Source: Chloroflexota bacterium
Lineage (GTDB): Bacteria; Chloroflexota; Anaerolineae; Anaerolineales; Anaerolineaceae
Direction of reading: 5' to 3'
Assembly (NCBI GenBank): GCA_023406965.1
Contig: JAEXTI010000568.1
Coordinates: forward strand, 1 to 8,711
Length of the DNA stretch: 8,711 bases
The position numbers were made by a program, and so were the translations under genes. Positions 1 to 6,540 of this stretch are shown here, one piece after another (position 1 is the first letter of the stretch; each line of letters opens with the position of its first letter). The notes under the pieces are model-generated. The model was not told where the DNA came from, did no database searches, and worked only from the letters and a program-made list of their open reading frames with translations.

Positions 1-209
1 CAGCGCAGTTCGGCCTCGCGCCGTTCGGCGATGCTGTTGAAGCCGCGCATATACTTTTCCTCCATCTCGCCCACCTCGCCGCGGGTGGCGCATACCAGAT
101 GCACCGCCACGCCCCGCTGCGCATACAGCGCCAGGGTTCCGCCTGTGCCAAAGGTCTCATCATCGGGGTGGGCCAGGACTGCCAGTAAAACTTTCTGTTC
201 GTTCTTCAT
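1..209 (-). CDS. PIG-L/LmbE-type deacetylase, N-terminal fragment (continues beyond window)
   Basis: This is the first 69 codons of a gene running off the left edge. The protein begins MKNEQKVLLAVLAHPDDETF. The AHPDDE motif (A13-E18) is the zinc-binding signature of the PIG-L/LmbE/MshB family, zinc-dependent enzymes that remove N-acetyl groups from GlcNAc-type sugars such as GlcNAc-inositol or the bacillithiol and mycothiol precursors. The short hydrophobic strand before the motif and the following G-T-G-G-T-L segment also fit the family. The start is the ATG at 207-209, preceded on the minus strand by GAAGGAG five bases upstream, a good ribosome binding site. It lies 16 nt downstream of the MoeZ-like gene, so it is probably the last visible gene of the same operon. 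The later metal ligand and the substrate pocket lie outside the window, so the substrate cannot be assigned. Confidence 0.88.
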   Translation of the reverse strand, partial: MKNEQKVLLAVLAHPDDETFGTGGTLALYAQRGVAVHLVCATRGEVGEMEEKYMRGFNSIAERREAELR

Positions 210-225
210 AACTCTCCTTCAACGA

Positions 226-1368
226 TTAATATTTGCGCATCCCCGGGTCCACCTGCTCTGCCCAGGCATTGATTCCCCCGCGCAAATTGAGTACGCGGAA
301 CCCGGCGGCTTGCAGCGCTGCGGCTGCCCGCGCCGAACGCACTCCAGAGCGGCAGTAAACGATCCACTCTCGCGCTTTGTCCAGTTCGACCATGCGTTGT
401 TGAATCTGCCCCACCGGGATCAACACAGCCCCCGCCAGGGTTGAAATTTGCTGTTCCACCGGGTCACGCACGTCCAGCAGCCCAATCGCCTCGCCTTGGG
501 CCAGCCGCCGGGCAGCGTCCCGCGGCTCAATCTCCGCAATCTCCCGGGTGGGGTGGGCTGCTCGGGCCGGAACGCCGCAGAACTGCTCGTAATCGATTAA
601 TTCTGTTACAGTAGGCGTCTCTCCACACACGCGGCAGCGCGGATTCTTGCGCAGCGTCACGGTCTGAAAGGTCATTTCCAGGGCATCGTACAGCAGCAGC
701 TTTCCGATCAGCGGCTCGCCGATGCCCACAATCAGCTTGATCACCTCGGTGCCTTGAATGGTGCCCACAGTGCCCGGCAGCACCCCAAACACGCCTCCCT
801 CGGCGCAGGATGGTACGCTGTCGGGTGGTGGCGGTTCGGGGAACAGGCAGCGATAGCACGGCCCGCGCCGCGCATCGAACACACTCACCTGCCCCTCAAA
901 GCGGAATATCGACCCGTAAACGAACGGCCGCCCGGTCAGCACCGCCAGATCATTGATCAAATAGCGGGTCGGGAAGTTGTCGGTTCCGTCCACCAGCACA
1001 TCGTATCCCGCGGCGATCTCACGCGCATTCTCCGCGCTAAAAACTTCGTTGTACGCATCCACACGGATATATGGGTTTAATTCCAGCATCCGCTTGCGGG
1101 CTGATTCGACCTTCAGCTCACCCAGCCGGCCGGTTCCATGAATCACCTGCCGCTGCAAATTCGAATCATCCACCACATCGTAATCCACCAGCCCAATCCG
1201 CCCAACCCCGGCGGCAGCCAGGTAGAGGGCCAGTGGAGAACCCAACCCGCCCGTTCCCACCAATAACACAGCCGCGTTTTTCAGCTTGCGCTGGCCTTCC
1301 AGCCCCACCTCCGGCAGAATCAGGTGGCGAGAATAGCGCAGCAATTCCGCCTGGGTCAAATCATCCAT
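226..1368 (-). CDS. moeZ: MoeB/ThiF-type adenylyltransferase fused to rhodanese domain (MoeZ-like sulfurtransferase)
   Basis: The 380-residue cytoplasmic protein has two domains. Residues 1 to about 255 form an E1-like ThiF/MoeB domain, which adenylates the C-terminal glycine of a ubiquitin-like sulfur carrier (MoaD, ThiS or CysO). It shows the GTGGLG nucleotide loop (38-43), the acidic GTDNFPTR segment with D130 at the MoeB magnesium-binding position, two zinc-binding CxxC pairs (C171/C174 and C245/C248), and C188 in the crossover loop PSCAEGGVFGVLPG. Residues about 275-380 form a rhodanese domain with active-site loop CRSGVRS (C339), which carries persulfide sulfur to the activated carrier. 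Length and domain order match MoeZ/MOCS3 proteins. The ATG has GAGG four bases upstream, and that GAGG overlaps the TGA stop of the preceding gene, so the two are probably translationally coupled. No sulfur-carrier gene is visible, so the pathway (molybdopterin, thiamine, cysteine or tRNA thiolation) stays open. Confidence 0.93.
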   Translation of the reverse strand: MDDLTQAELLRYSRHLILPEVGLEGQRKLKNAAVLLVGTGGLGSPLALYLAAAGVGRIGLVDYDVVDDSNLQRQVIHGTGRLGELKVESARKRMLELNPYIRVDAYNEVFSAENAREIAAGYDVLVDGTDNFPTRYLINDLAVLTGRPFVYGSIFRFEGQVSVFDARRGPCYRCLFPEPPPPDSVPSCAEGGVFGVLPGTVGTIQGTEVIKLIVGIGEPLIGKLLLYDALEMTFQTVTLRKNPRCRVCGETPTVTELIDYEQFCGVPARAAHPTREIAEIEPRDAARRLAQGEAIGLLDVRDPVEQQISTLAGAVLIPVGQIQQRMVELDKAREWIVYCRSGVRSARAAAALQAAGFRVLNLRGGINAWAEQVDPGMRKY

Positions 1369-1374
1369 AAAACC

Positions 1375-1917
1375 TCATTTTCCACTCAGTGGGAAGGTGA
1401 AGTTTAACGACCCCACCTCTCCAAACGGTTCGTAAATAAACGTAATGTTATCGATGGGCATTTCCCAATGCACCGGCTCAAAAGCCAGCGCCTCAATCAC
1501 GACGCCGATATTCTCACGGTTCACGTCCTGGTAAGCCAGGCTGATATGCGGAACCCAATTTTCCGGGCTGTAATACGGGCTGAGACCTTCGCCGACGCTT
1601 TGAAAACGGTCCCAGATGATTTGGTGCGCCTCCAGCAAAGCCCGGTCTTTGACCAACGGGATAATGATGACCGGTTCGGGGCCGGGGAAAATACCCAACC
1701 CGACCGCCCTAACCCTTAAGGGCGAAATCCGGGCAGCCACTTCTTTCATGGCGGGCTCCAGCTTCTCTTGCGGATAAACCTCGCCGATGTTCCACGAGAA
1801 ATGCGGCAGGGGTGTCACGCGGATTCCGCGCAAGCCAAATCGCCGCTCCAGGTCATCCCAAATGCGCTCGACCATGCCGTAGTAAGGTTGTGGGAGAAGA
1901 GAAACCAATCCATGCAT
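1375..1917 (-). CDS. 2H phosphoesterase, 2'-5' RNA ligase family
   Basis: This 180-residue protein carries the two HxS motifs that define the 2H superfamily: H39-F-S41 in PLPHFSWN and H124-I-S126 in WVPHISLAY. They lie about 85 residues apart, normal for the two-lobed LigT/YjcG/CPDase fold in which both histidines and both polar residues line the active site. Family members hydrolyse or form 2',5' or cyclic phosphodiester bonds in RNA or small nucleotides. Many bacterial members have no known substrate, so only the general activity can be assigned. The ATG at 1915-1917 has AAAGGAG six bases upstream. The gene starts 12 nt after the Nudix stop and ends 6 nt before the MoeZ-like start, placing it inside the minus-strand operon. 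It has no signal peptide or membrane segment and is probably cytoplasmic. Confidence 0.88.
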   Translation of the reverse strand: MHGLVSLLPQPYYGMVERIWDDLERRFGLRGIRVTPLPHFSWNIGEVYPQEKLEPAMKEVAARISPLRVRAVGLGIFPGPEPVIIIPLVKDRALLEAHQIIWDRFQSVGEGLSPYYSPENWVPHISLAYQDVNRENIGVVIEALAFEPVHWEMPIDNITFIYEPFGEVGSLNFTFPLSGK

Positions 1918-1929
1918 TATCGGCTCCTT

Positions 1930-2403
1930 TCAGGCGCAAATGTCATCGGTCAACGGTTTGATCTCGTATCGCTCAATTTGGCCGTCTCGATAAACAAAAT
2001 GATACACCTGCGGCGGTGCGCCGTCAAAAACCAGCGGTCCAAAGATATGGATGTTGGAAACTACCTCCGGCGAGTGAAAAACCCACTCCCGTGGCTGCCA
2101 GGCCATCTCGCCTTCCTCATTCGGGCTAATCTCACGCTGCGGGGCTTCCGCCGTGTAAATATATAACCCCCCAGGATCGGTCTCGTACCCTTCCCAAGTT
2201 AGCAGTCCGCGAAAATCCACCCGCCCCACGAGCAGCCCGGTCTCTTCCCACACCTCACGCAGCGCGCAAGCCTCCGGCGTTTCGCCCGGCTCCAAATGCC
2301 CCCCCACCCCGTTCCACAAACCAAGGTTGGGTGCCTTCTTGCGATGGAGCATCAAAATATCATCGCCGTGGGTCAAAAAGATGAGCGTATAGCGCAGGTC
2401 CAT
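1930..2403 (-). CDS. Nudix hydrolase (MutT-like, 8-oxo-dGTP diphosphatase type)
   Basis: The 157-residue protein has a complete Nudix box, Gx5Ex7REUxEExGU: G35, E41, then REVWEETGL with R49, E50, E53, E54 and G56. These glutamates bind the divalent metal that cleaves nucleoside diphosphates linked to another group (NDP-X). The lead-in NGVGGHLEPGET resembles MutX/MutT-type 8-oxo-dGTP diphosphatases, but substrate specificity cannot be read from the box alone. The start is placed at the ATG 2401-2403 because the first strand of the fold (RYTLIFL) follows directly. Upstream in-frame ATGs (up to 2487) would add up to 28 residues of non-Nudix sequence. This start has no Shine-Dalgarno, but TACAAT lies 6 nt upstream, suggesting a leaderless mRNA. 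It is the first gene of the minus-strand run and diverges from the DHH-CBS-nucleotidyltransferase gene. Confidence 0.88.
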   Translation of the reverse strand: MDLRYTLIFLTHGDDILMLHRKKAPNLGLWNGVGGHLEPGETPEACALREVWEETGLLVGRVDFRGLLTWEGYETDPGGLYIYTAEAPQREISPNEEGEMAWQPREWVFHSPEVVSNIHIFGPLVFDGAPPQVYHFVYRDGQIERYEIKPLTDDICA

Positions 2404-2409
2404 GAAATA

Positions 2410-2415
2410 ATTGTA
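2410..2415 (-). promoter_or_regulatory. Putative -10 box of the Nudix operon promoter
   Basis: On the minus strand TACAAT (2415 to 2410) is followed by six bases and then the ATG at 2403. A sigma-70 type start about 7 nt after the box would fall on the A of the ATG, giving a leaderless transcript. I see no convincing -35 hexamer at normal spacing. Support is the box match, its placement and the lack of a Shine-Dalgarno. Confidence 0.45.
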
Positions 2416-2461
2416 ACGCAAAACCGTTTTGATTTCTCGGGACACGCAAGCAAATACAACC

Positions 2462-2478
2462 ATGTTCCTGTGGAACAT
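2462..2478. promoter_or_regulatory. 17-nt palindrome, candidate operator
   Basis: ATGTTCC-TGT-GGAACAT is a perfect 7-bp inverted repeat with a 3-nt spacer. It lies in the 176-nt intergenic region, about 50 bp upstream of the Nudix -10 box and about 90 bp upstream of the other gene's -10 box. Size and symmetry suit a dimeric helix-turn-helix regulator. I do not recognise the regulator. It also contains two minus-strand ATGs in frame with the Nudix gene, which I do not take as starts. Confidence 0.4.
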
Positions 2479-2513
2479 CGCCCCCACCCAAATGGCTTCC
2501 GCGTTCTGAGCGA

Positions 2514-2525
2514 GGACTTTAGTCC
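2514..2525. repeat. Short inverted repeat GGACT-TT-AGTCC
   Basis: A 5-bp perfect inverted repeat with a 2-nt centre lies between the two divergent promoters. It may be a weak protein-binding site, but at this length it could arise by chance. Confidence 0.25.
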
Positions 2526-2563
2526 CGCGATTTGCGCCACCCGCATAGGGCTTTCAAAATCTT

Positions 2564-2578
2564 GTCTTATAATAAGAC
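2564..2578 (+). promoter_or_regulatory. Leaderless promoter: TATAAT inside a 15-nt palindrome
   Basis: TATAAT (2568-2573) is a perfect -10 consensus followed by exactly 6 nt and the ATG at 2580, so the expected transcription start is the start codon itself. No Shine-Dalgarno precedes this ATG. The box lies in the perfect palindrome GTCTTAT-A-ATAAGAC (7-bp arms, 1-nt centre), so a dimeric repressor bound there would block the promoter. The -35 region is poor (ATAGGG at 17-bp spacing), which would suit dependence on an activator, but that is inference. Confidence 0.55.
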
Positions 2579-2579
2579 T

Positions 2580-5249
2580 ATGCACCTCATCCTCACCCAC
2601 GAGCAGGCCGACTTTGACGCCCTGGCAGCCATGCTGGGCGCGCATCTAATGAACGAGCGCGCCATTCCCGTGCTGCCCCGGCGCATGAACCGCAACTGCC
2701 GCAACTTCATCAATTTTTACGGCGCCGAATTGCCCTTTGTCGAAGCTGCCGACCTGCCCGCTGAGAATATCGAATCCGTCACCCTGGTGGATACACAATC
2801 GCTGGTCACGCTCAAAGGCATGACCAACAGCACCGCTGTCTACGTCATCGACCATCACGCCCGCCGTCCCGATTTGCCCGAAAACTGGGCCGTCACGCTG
2901 GATGGAACCGGCGCTTGCACTACCCTGTTCATCGAAGGCTTGCGCGAGCATAACGGCATGCTCACCCCCATCCAGGCCACCCTGCTGCTCCTGGGCATCT
3001 ACGAAGACACCGGCTCGCTCACCTACCATCACACCACCCCTCGCGACGCGCGCGCGGTCGCTTACCTGCTGGAACAAGGCGCCGGTCTGCAAATCGCCAC
3101 CGGCTACCTGAACCCGGCCCTGTCCAGTGAACAGCGCGCCGTCTACGATCGCCTCCTGTCCGCGGCAGAAACCCACGAATATCAAGGCCTGAACGTGGTC
3201 ATCGCCACCACCAATGCCGAGGAACTGAACGAAGAGATCTCCAGCATCGCGCACAAACTGCGCGACCTGCTCGACCCGGCGGCTCTATTCTTATTCGTCC
3301 GCACGGTGGAAGGGCTGCGGCTGGTGGCCCGCTCGACCACCGACCACATCGATGTTTCCGGCGTTGCCGCGCACTTTGGCGGCGGCGGGCACAACCGCGC
3401 CGCGGCAGCCCTGGTGCGCGTCTCTTCCGGCGCCGCCCTGCCCTACCAGGAAGCCGGAGAAGAGCCCATCGCCGCTGTGAAGCGCGAGCTGCTGCGCATC
3501 CTGCCCGAACACATCCGTCCTTCCACCACCGTGCGCCAGATAATGTCGCGCCATCCCATCCTGCTGGCCCCCGATACGCCCGCACAAACAGCCGCCCAGC
3601 TCATGACCCGTTACGGCTTCGAGGGCTACCCCGTGGTCAAAGATGGAAAAGTCATCGGCTTGCTCAACCGCCGTGCCGTTGACCGGGCCGTCTCGCACCG
3701 TCTCAACCTCCCCGCTGCCAGCCTGATGGAAGCCGGCGAAATCACCGTGCGCCTGGATGATTCTCTCGAACGGCTGCGCGATGTAATGGTCACCTCCGGC
3801 TGGGGCCAGGTGCCGGTGGTCGATCCGCGCTCCGGCGAGGTGGTGGGCATCGTCACCCGCACCGACCTGCTCAAACACGGCGCCGGACAGGTGCCACCGC
3901 CCGGGCGCACCAACCTGGCCCAACGCCTGGAAAAGGCCATGCCCCCCGCCCGGCTGGCCCTGCTCAAAGCCATCGCCGCCGAGGCTCGCCATCTGCGCCA
4001 GGGCATCTACATCGTGGGCGGCTTTGTCCGTGACCTGCTCCTCGATCGTCCCAGCCTGGATTTCGACATCGTTGTGGAAGGCGACGCCATTGCCCTGGCT
4101 CGCGGCCTGGAGAAGCGCTTTGGCGGAAGAATCCTGGCCCACAGCCGCTTTGGCACCGCCAAATGGACCGTGGCTGAGATCCGCGCCGGGTTGACTGAAA
4201 AACTCGGTGACGGCCCCTTTGACCCCCAGGACATCCCCGAATCCCTGGATTTGATCAGCGCGCGCACCGAGTTCTATGACTATCCGACCGCCTTGCCCAC
4301 GGTGGAACGCTCCAGTATCAAGCTAGATCTCCACCGTCGAGATTTTACATTTAATACCCTGGCGCTGCGCCTGGACGGCCACCATTACGGCGACCTGTAT
4401 GATTACTGGGGTGGGCTGCGCGATCTGCACCAGGGCCTGGTGCGCGTGCTCCATTCTCTATCCTTTGTCGACGACCCTACCCGTCAACTGCGCGCAGTGC
4501 GCTTTGAACAGCGCTTCGGCTTCCAAATTGAGCAGCGCACGTTGCAGTTAATGGACGAAGGCATCCCCCTCATCCGCAACGTCTCCGGCGACCGCCTGCG
4601 TCACGAAGTCAATCTCATCTTGCAAGAAGAAAAAGCCCTACCCATGCTGTATCGCCTGGAAGCGCTGGGATTACTCAGCGCCATCCATCCCGACCTGCAC
4701 GCTCCCGCCGGCAAGCACGCCGATCTATTCCAATCCGCGCTGCGCGGCAGCTTTACCGAAGATTGGGAGTTTCCCGACAGATTCGCCAGCCTGCCCGTGC
4801 GCCTGGCTCTTGGCTACCTATTCTGGCTGCTACAATTCCCCGCCGAAACCTTCCAGGAGGTCGCCGAGCGCCTGCACCTGCCTGGCACACTGCATGAAAC
4901 CCTGGCCAGTTCCGCCCGCCTGCTCCAGGACCTGCCCACCCTCTCCTCAGCCAGCCCCAGCCAGGTCACCGCCCGCCTGGATTCCGTTGCGCTTCCAGCG
5001 CTGTACGCCGCGTTTCTCCTCACGCAAGATCCACAGGCGGCCAAACAAATCGAAGCCTACCACCACACCTGGAGCAAGATCTGGCCGACCATCACCGGCG
5101 ACGATTTGCGCAAGCTGAACATTCCCCCCGGCCCGGCCTATCGCGCCATCCTCACCAAACTGCGCACCGCCTGGCTGGATGGTCAACTGGCGGACTCCGT
5201 TGAGGAGCAGGCCATGCTGACCCAACTGCTGGCGGAGTATTCGACATGA
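2580..5249 (+). CDS. DHH phosphoesterase - CBS pair - class II tRNA nucleotidyltransferase/poly(A) polymerase fusion
   Basis: This 889-residue protein has three parts. First, a DHH/DHHA1 phosphoesterase (about 1-285) of the NrnA/RecJ superfamily, with H7-x3-D11-x-D13, D71, D91-H92-H93 and D143 as metal ligands, and GGGGH (267-271) in DHHA1. Second, two CBS domains (about 316-370 and 382-435), which usually bind adenine nucleotides. Third, a class II nucleotidyltransferase (about 455-889) with GGFVRD (480-485), the catalytic DFD (D494, D496), RRDFTFN (586-592) and DDPTR (631-635), which matches the (E/D)DxxR nucleotide-selecting motif. The likely role is adding CCA, CC or A to tRNA 3' ends; which one cannot be decided, and poly(A) polymerase activity is possible. 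This order is known in several bacterial phyla. The ATG at 2580 was chosen because the DHH strand begins there; a TTG at 2532 would add 16 residues lying across the promoter. The stop overlaps the next gene. Confidence 0.92.
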   Translation: MHLILTHEQADFDALAAMLGAHLMNERAIPVLPRRMNRNCRNFINFYGAELPFVEAADLPAENIESVTLVDTQSLVTLKGMTNSTAVYVIDHHARRPDLPENWAVTLDGTGACTTLFIEGLREHNGMLTPIQATLLLLGIYEDTGSLTYHHTTPRDARAVAYLLEQGAGLQIATGYLNPALSSEQRAVYDRLLSAAETHEYQGLNVVIATTNAEELNEEISSIAHKLRDLLDPAALFLFVRTVEGLRLVARSTTDHIDVSGVAAHFGGGGHNRAAAALVRVSSGAALPYQEAGEEPIAAVKRELLRILPEHIRPSTTVRQIMSRHPILLAPDTPAQTAAQLMTRYGFEGYPVVKDGKVIGLLNRRAVDRAVSHRLNLPAASLMEAGEITVRLDDSLERLRDVMVTSGWGQVPVVDPRSGEVVGIVTRTDLLKHGAGQVPPPGRTNLAQRLEKAMPPARLALLKAIAAEARHLRQGIYIVGGFVRDLLLDRPSLDFDIVVEGDAIALARGLEKRFGGRILAHSRFGTAKWTVAEIRAGLTEKLGDGPFDPQDIPESLDLISARTEFYDYPTALPTVERSSIKLDLHRRDFTFNTLALRLDGHHYGDLYDYWGGLRDLHQGLVRVLHSLSFVDDPTRQLRAVRFEQRFGFQIEQRTLQLMDEGIPLIRNVSGDRLRHEVNLILQEEKALPMLYRLEALGLLSAIHPDLHAPAGKHADLFQSALRGSFTEDWEFPDRFASLPVRLALGYLFWLLQFPAETFQEVAERLHLPGTLHETLASSARLLQDLPTLSSASPSQVTARLDSVALPALYAAFLLTQDPQAAKQIEAYHHTWSKIWPTITGDDLRKLNIPPGPAYRAILTKLRTAWLDGQLADSVEEQAMLTQLLAEYST

Positions 5250-5782
5250 GCGTAGCCGCCCCTCCCGCCGGCAGAACCTGGGTGGACGAGGTGCGCATCC
5301 GCCTCATCCAGGAAAGCGATTTGCCCGCTCTGGAATGGGAAGGCGAGTTTGCCCACTTCCGCCGCGTCTATGCCGACGCCTTCCGCCGCTTCATCCAGGG
5401 CCTCAACTTGATGTGGGTAGCCGAATGGCCACCGGTTGGATTACTCGGTCAGGTATTTATCCAACTGGAATGCGACCGTCCCGAGTTGTGCAATGGCATC
5501 GACCGCGCCTACCTGTACGCCTTCCGCATCCGTCCGGAATACCGGAATTACGGGTTGGGCAGCAAAATGATGGATGTGGTTGAAAACGACTTGCGCCTGC
5601 GCGATTTTCACTGGATCACGCTCAATGTGGCGCGAGAGAATGTCAAAGCGCAACAATTATATGCCCGGCGTGGCTATCGCATTGTGGCGCCCGAGCCAGG
5701 CCGCTGGTCTTATATTGACCACCAGGGGCACATCCGCGAAGTGGTCGAACCTGCCTGGCGCATGGAAAAGAAATTGGGCTAA
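5246..5782 (+). CDS. GNAT family N-acetyltransferase
   Basis: The 178-residue protein has a GNAT fold, transferring an acetyl group from acetyl-CoA to an amine. The acetyl-CoA pyrophosphate loop (motif A) is R100-N-Y-G103-L-G105, after the strand AYLYAFRIRPEY. Motif B, ENVKAQQLYARRGYRI (131-146), has the usual alanine-x-x-leucine-tyrosine helix and the GY turn. The N-terminal segment with WEGEFAHFRRVYADAF (31-46) probably forms the acceptor-binding helices. The substrate is unknown. The ATG at 5246 overlaps the upstream TGA as ATGA, with GCGGAG 8 nt before it, so translation is probably coupled to the DHH-CBS-nucleotidyltransferase gene. That coupling hints at, but does not prove, a shared role. 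Confidence 0.9.
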   Translation: MSVAAPPAGRTWVDEVRIRLIQESDLPALEWEGEFAHFRRVYADAFRRFIQGLNLMWVAEWPPVGLLGQVFIQLECDRPELCNGIDRAYLYAFRIRPEYRNYGLGSKMMDVVENDLRLRDFHWITLNVARENVKAQQLYARRGYRIVAPEPGRWSYIDHQGHIREVVEPAWRMEKKLG

Positions 5783-5788
5783 CGCGAG

Positions 5789-5811
5789 CCTGGAAAAAGT
5801 GGCTTTTCAGG
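5789..5811. terminator. Weak hairpin in the convergent gap, possible terminator
   Basis: Only 65 nt separate the GNAT stop from the end of the convergent lipoprotein gene. CCTGGAAA (5789-5796) can pair with TTTTCAGG (5804-5811) over 8 bp with one G-T wobble, leaving a 7-nt loop. An inner alternative pairs AAAAG with CTTTT. The plus strand continues with ATCTTTCTT, a poor U-tract, so termination is plausible but weak. Confidence 0.35.
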
Positions 5812-5847
5812 GGATCTTTCTTCACCCCTCAGCCATTGCCGTTTTCA

Positions 5848-6444
5848 TTAATACTGATCCAGCGCGTCGAACAAGGCTTCTCCATGCAGGCCGCCATTCA
5901 AAGCCTTTTTCGCATCGTCTATCTTCAGCCACAGATTCGTGTCTTGCCTGCCGTTAGTGTAGCGAATACTGAGATAGCCCAGGTTCGCCCCCGGCACATC
6001 GCCAGGACGAAACTGGTCCACCACGCGCAACAGTCGCTCGGCCATCGCGCCCATTGCCTCTTTGTCGCTGGGGTCGTCCATCGAAACGGTGAAGTAGAAA
6101 TCCGTTTGCATCACCGCGAAGCGCACAACCTGGTTGGTCGTCGCGTCCAGGCAGTTCTCACCGTAGGCTGCCGCGCTGCCTTCCACATCGATGAGCCCGC
6201 CTAAACGTAGCGCCTCCTGCACCAGCGTGGTCTCATCCGGTAGTGGCACCGAAGCCCAGGCCCAGGCGCAGTTCATCACCTCGGTTGTCGGTGTCGCAGT
6301 TTCCACCGGGAGTGTTTGAGTCGGACCCACGGTAGGAATCACGTAACCAGGCTGACCCTCGGGCGGATCAAAAAACAAATTTTGCGGCAGTGAACAAGCC
6401 GTCAGCAACAGCGCCGTCAAAAAAATCACCAAAAACTTAGCCAT
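5848..6444 (-). CDS. Putative lipoprotein of unknown function
   Basis: The 198-residue protein starts MAKFLVIFLTALLLTAC: a lysine, a hydrophobic core and a lipobox L14-T15-A16-C17. It is therefore probably cleaved by signal peptidase II and anchored by lipidated C17 on the outer face of the membrane. Next comes a proline- and threonine-rich linker (about 25-56, containing PTVGPTQTLPVETATPTTE), then a small domain of about 140 residues with two cysteines (C59, C98) that could form a disulfide. I recognise no catalytic motif or family. The start is the ATG at 6442-6444, which has GGAAAGGA 5 nt upstream and puts the signal peptide at the N-terminus. An in-frame ATG at 6517-6519 would bury the signal. 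It is convergent with the GNAT gene and divergent from the EF-G-like gene. Confidence 0.75.
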   Translation of the reverse strand: MAKFLVIFLTALLLTACSLPQNLFFDPPEGQPGYVIPTVGPTQTLPVETATPTTEVMNCAWAWASVPLPDETTLVQEALRLGGLIDVEGSAAAYGENCLDATTNQVVRFAVMQTDFYFTVSMDDPSDKEAMGAMAERLLRVVDQFRPGDVPGANLGYLSIRYTNGRQDTNLWLKIDDAKKALNGGLHGEALFDALDQY

Positions 6445-6540
6445 CGCATTCCTTTCCAGGCTGGTGCTCAAACCACAACCTACGATATTAAAACGTATCC
6501 ACCGCGAAAAACGTTCCATTAGCTTAGATGCTCCGAACTT

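Noticed and set aside
2404..2487. Upstream ATG starts for the Nudix protein
   Set aside because: The added segment does not resemble Nudix sequence and crosses the palindrome. The AGGAAC before the ATG at 2463 is too close to serve well. Not fully excluded without conservation data.
2532..2579. TTG start giving a 905-residue version of the DHH-CBS-nucleotidyltransferase protein
   Set aside because: The extra 16 residues cover the -10 box and palindrome, no ribosome binding site precedes the TTG, and the DHH fold begins directly at the ATG at 2580.
2646..4142. Long minus-strand open frames (about 202 and 283 codons) inside the DHH-CBS-nucleotidyltransferase gene
   Set aside because: They lie opposite a gene with clear domains, have low-complexity Gly/Ala/His-rich translations and no supporting start signals. 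They are expected shadows in GC-rich coding DNA.
6445..6519. Longer lipoprotein start at the ATG 6517-6519
   Set aside because: It would place 25 residues before the signal peptide and lipobox, and its ribosome binding site is weaker than the one before 6444.
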